DNA of 8,034 nt. Source: Alistipes sp. (lineage in GTDB: Bacteria > Bacteroidota > Bacteroidia > Bacteroidales > Rikenellaceae). The notes beneath the pieces are model-generated. The model ran no database searches and had not been told where the DNA came from. It worked only from the letters and a program-made list of their open reading frames with translations. The stretch is from NCBI GenBank assembly GCA_017646785.1, contig JAGCLX010000126.1, forward strand, positions 1 through 8,034, given 5' to 3'. Made by a program: the position numbers and the translations under genes. Below, piece by piece: positions 6,102-8,034 of the stretch (its first letter is position 1; every line of letters begins with the position of its first letter).

Positions 6102-7249
6102 TAGTCTTCGATGTTTGTCTTAATGTTAATATCCTGCTTACCCTCATTACGCTCCACGTCCACGAGCTTAGTATTCTCCACGAAGTATAGCGCGCGGCTT
6201 AGGCTCTCCTCATTCTCCTCAGCCTCGGGCTCAGCCTTGGCAAACTTAACCATGTCGGCAGTGCGAAGCGTGGTGATAAGGTCGGTACGGCTTGCTGACG
6301 GCATCTCGACATCGCGCAGTGCTGCGATAATCTCGTCAGTGGTCATCTCCAACGCTCCTATATCCCAACGACCCGAGATATAGGTACGCAAGATAGAGGT
6401 TAGCGCCGTGTAGTAGGCCTTGAACTTACCCTTCTGCCATAGCTTGCGATGTCCCAACTCCACGAGCGCCTTATTCGCCACCACATGGGGCGGTATCTTA
6501 GGTGCTGGGGGTGGCACGACAGCACGATTGCGCAAGTAACGTGCGATGTACCACGCGAGCAACCACACCACCAATCCGAGGAGTATCAGCGCCATAGCTC
6601 CATAAATAACATAGTCCTTAACCTCCGCGAAGATGAATGGCAAGTCCTTCTGCTCGAAGAGGCCTCCATCGCGTAACTTCTGACGCGCAGCAAGGCTGTC
6701 GACCACAATTCCGTTGGTTGCGGGGTCGAACTTGATAAAGAGCGTGGTGTCGAGCTCCTCATAGCCCTTGACATTTAGGCGCAACGTATCGCGCGAGTAG
6801 AGCGTATCTGCCACATCGCGGTTCTTCTCCATATAGGCGATAACGGGCACGAAGGGTATCACTCCCGTCTCCATGACAGCCATGCGGTAACGCTTACGCA
6901 GATGCAGGCGTCGACCATCAACCTTGAGCGTATCGATGGGGTAATCCTTAATCACCTCTAAGATGTCGTCGTTGTAATCCTTATAGGTCGACATCGTGCG
7001 CTTAGCCACGCTTAGACTATCTCTCTGCTCCTTGGTGAGCATATCGCCATAGACAGGTGGTGCCCAGAGCGTTGCCACGTCAACCTCAACATCTATCGTA
7101 TAGTCGAACTGGTCACCCACCTCCACGCTATCCCTCGATAGGCGGCCACTAACGACAGGGGACTGAGCATGCGACTCTACGCCACACGCCACAAGCGCAG
7201 CAACCACCACGACAAGCGCTCTTACGCTATTTATAAGTCGTTGTTTCAT
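6101..7249 (-). CDS. Membrane-anchored Bat-cluster protein with BatD-like N-terminus (DUF4381-like C-terminus)
   Basis: The 382-residue protein begins with a signal sequence (MKQR, then a hydrophobic core at about 11-21). An extracytoplasmic domain at about 30-205 follows; its start, VSGRLSRDSVEVGDQFDYTI, resembles the first strands of BatD oxygen-tolerance proteins. One membrane segment lies at about 214-236. A basic and proline-rich linker (RYLRNRAVVPPPAPKIPP) leads to a cytoplasmic domain at 255-360, with the typical LWQKGKFKAYYTALTSILRTYI helix and IGALEMTTDEI motif of the protein usually found between DUF58 and BatA. The C-terminus is charged and rich in Glu/Asp/Lys. It may link periplasmic Bat proteins to the cytoplasmic DUF58/MoxR pair. 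The start ATG overlaps the DUF58 stop by four bases (ATGA, 7246-7249). Residues 19-22 (LVAC) form a possible lipobox, so the N-terminus may be lipidated instead of cleaved after SHA. The exact family name is uncertain. Confidence 0.8.
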   Translation of the reverse strand: MKQRLINSVRALVVVVAALVACGVESHAQSPVVSGRLSRDSVEVGDQFDYTIDVEVDVATLWAPPVYGDMLTKEQRDSLSVAKRTMSTYKDYNDDILEVIKDYPIDTLKVDGRRLHLRKRYRMAVMETGVIPFVPVIAYMEKNRDVADTLYSRDTLRLNVKGYEELDTTLFIKFDPATNGIVVDSLAARQKLRDGGLFEQKDLPFIFAEVKDYVIYGAMALILLGLVVWLLAWYIARYLRNRAVVPPPAPKIPPHVVANKALVELGHRKLWQKGKFKAYYTALTSILRTYISGRWDIGALEMTTDEIIAALRDVEMPSASRTDLITTLRTADMVKFAKAEPEAEENEESLSRALYFVENTKLVDVERNEGKQDINIKTNIED

Positions 7250-8034
7250 CGTTGTTTAAACATCTTTATAAGCTCCACAACATAATCCTCTCCCGTGGCC
7301 ACATCAGCCACATCGACACGATTTTGTTGCAACATAGAGCGCATTACAGCATCACGCTCGTCGTAGCTCTCCCTCCAAAAGCGACGCACAGCGCGCGACG
7401 AGGTATCGAGCCACTCTCTGCGACCACTCTCCGAGTCCTCCACCTCGACGATACCCACGTTGGGCAACTCCCTATCGCGCTCATCGTAGACCTTAATAGC
7501 CATGATGTCATGCTTCGACGATGCGATTTTGAGGGCATCATCCAGCCTCTCCATGTCGCTCTCGGCATTGATAAAGTCAGACAACAGGAAGGTCGTAGTT
7601 CGCTTCTTATTCACACCCACAAGGTAGCGCAATGCCTCAGAGATATTTGTTGAGGTGCCCTGAGCTTCGAAGCCTACAAGCTCGCGGATGATCATCATCA
7701 CATGTGCTCGACCCTTCTTCGGGGGGATGAACTTCTCCACCTTGTCCGAGAAGAGTATGCAACCTACCTTGTCGTTGTTCTTAGCCGCCGAGAAGGCCAA
7801 CGTGGCGGCAATCTCAGTGATCACATTCTTCTTTGTCAGCTCCTTGGAGCCAAACATGCGCGATGGCGACACATCGACAATGAGCATCATCGTGAGTTCA
7901 CGCTCCTCCTCGAAGACCTTGACATGAGGACGCTCCGAGCGGGCGGTGACGTTCCAGTCTATATCGCGCACATCGTCGCCAATGCGGTACTCTCTCACCT
8001 CGGCAAACGACATACCTCGACCCCTGAAGGCCGA
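7246..8034 (-). CDS. DUF58 (VWA-like) protein of the MoxR/Bat cluster, 5' truncated by the window
   Basis: At least 262 residues are visible; the frame stays open to the right edge. The visible start (SAFRGRGMSFAEVREY) corresponds to about residue 30 of typical DUF58 proteins, so the Met at 8013 is internal and not the start. The family signature GDDVRDIDWNVTARS (fragment residues 19-33) is intact and is followed by KVFEEERELT. The VWA-like fold shows DVSPS (Asp54, Ser56, Ser58) and GTSTNISEAL, with LLSDFIN where classical VWA proteins have TDG. No membrane segment is visible, so it is probably cytoplasmic. DUF58 proteins nearly always accompany a MoxR AAA+ ATPase encoded immediately upstream, and are thought to be its adaptor or partner; that gene would lie past position 8034. 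The stop overlaps the next gene's ATG (ATGA), so the two are translationally coupled. Confidence 0.93.
   Translation of the reverse strand, partial: SAFRGRGMSFAEVREYRIGDDVRDIDWNVTARSERPHVKVFEEERELTMMLIVDVSPSRMFGSKELTKKNVITEIAATLAFSAAKNNDKVGCILFSDKVEKFIPPKKGRAHVMMIIRELVGFEAQGTSTNISEALRYLVGVNKKRTTTFLLSDFINAESDMERLDDALKIASSKHDIMAIKVYDERDRELPNVGIVEVEDSESGRREWLDTSSRAVRRFWRESYDERDAVMRSMLQQNRVDVADVATGEDYVVELIKMFKQR

Overview
The window looks like chromosomal DNA from a Bacteroidales bacterium, possibly a gut Rikenellaceae (Alistipes-like) species. The reasons are a Bacteroidetes-style bat (aerotolerance) gene cluster, a RecO without zinc-finger cysteines, tightly packed genes and no obvious Shine-Dalgarno sequences. 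The genus is a guess from gene content and general composition, not from a marker gene. No RNA gene, insertion sequence, CRISPR array, prophage gene or attachment site was seen.

The left part (1-853, plus strand) holds the last 40 codons of what is probably ispG (isoprenoid biosynthesis). One base later comes a complete recO (recombination mediator). Everything else is on the minus strand. The minus-strand genes meet recO convergently, and the two 3' ends overlap by 29 bases.

Read in the direction of transcription (8034 to 825), the minus strand encodes: (1) a DUF58 VWA-like protein, cut by the window edge; (2) a 382-residue membrane-anchored protein with a BatD-like N-terminus; (3) a periplasmic TPR protein of the BatC type with a long Q/N/D/E/G-rich tract; (4) BatA, a membrane VWA protein; (5) BatB, a second membrane VWA protein; (6) PepD, an M20 dipeptidase; (7) a small eukaryotic-like protein kinase. 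Genes 1 to 5 overlap by 1-4 bases or are 1-6 bases apart, so they almost certainly form one transcript. A MoxR ATPase gene is expected just beyond the right edge but cannot be seen.

In this family a cytoplasmic MoxR ATPase and DUF58 protein are thought to work with membrane-anchored VWA proteins. Charge distribution here puts the two VWA domains, the TPR protein and the N-terminal domain of gene 2 in the periplasm. The cluster would then be an envelope complex spanning the inner membrane, probably for stress tolerance or for maturation of other proteins. The most notable point is gene order: the TPR gene comes before the two VWA genes, and no separate batD or batE follows batB. I do not see convincing evidence of an entirely undescribed system. 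The odd features are the reordered bat cluster, the BatC low-complexity tract, the non-standard MIDAS in BatA and the orphan kinase at the end of the strand run.
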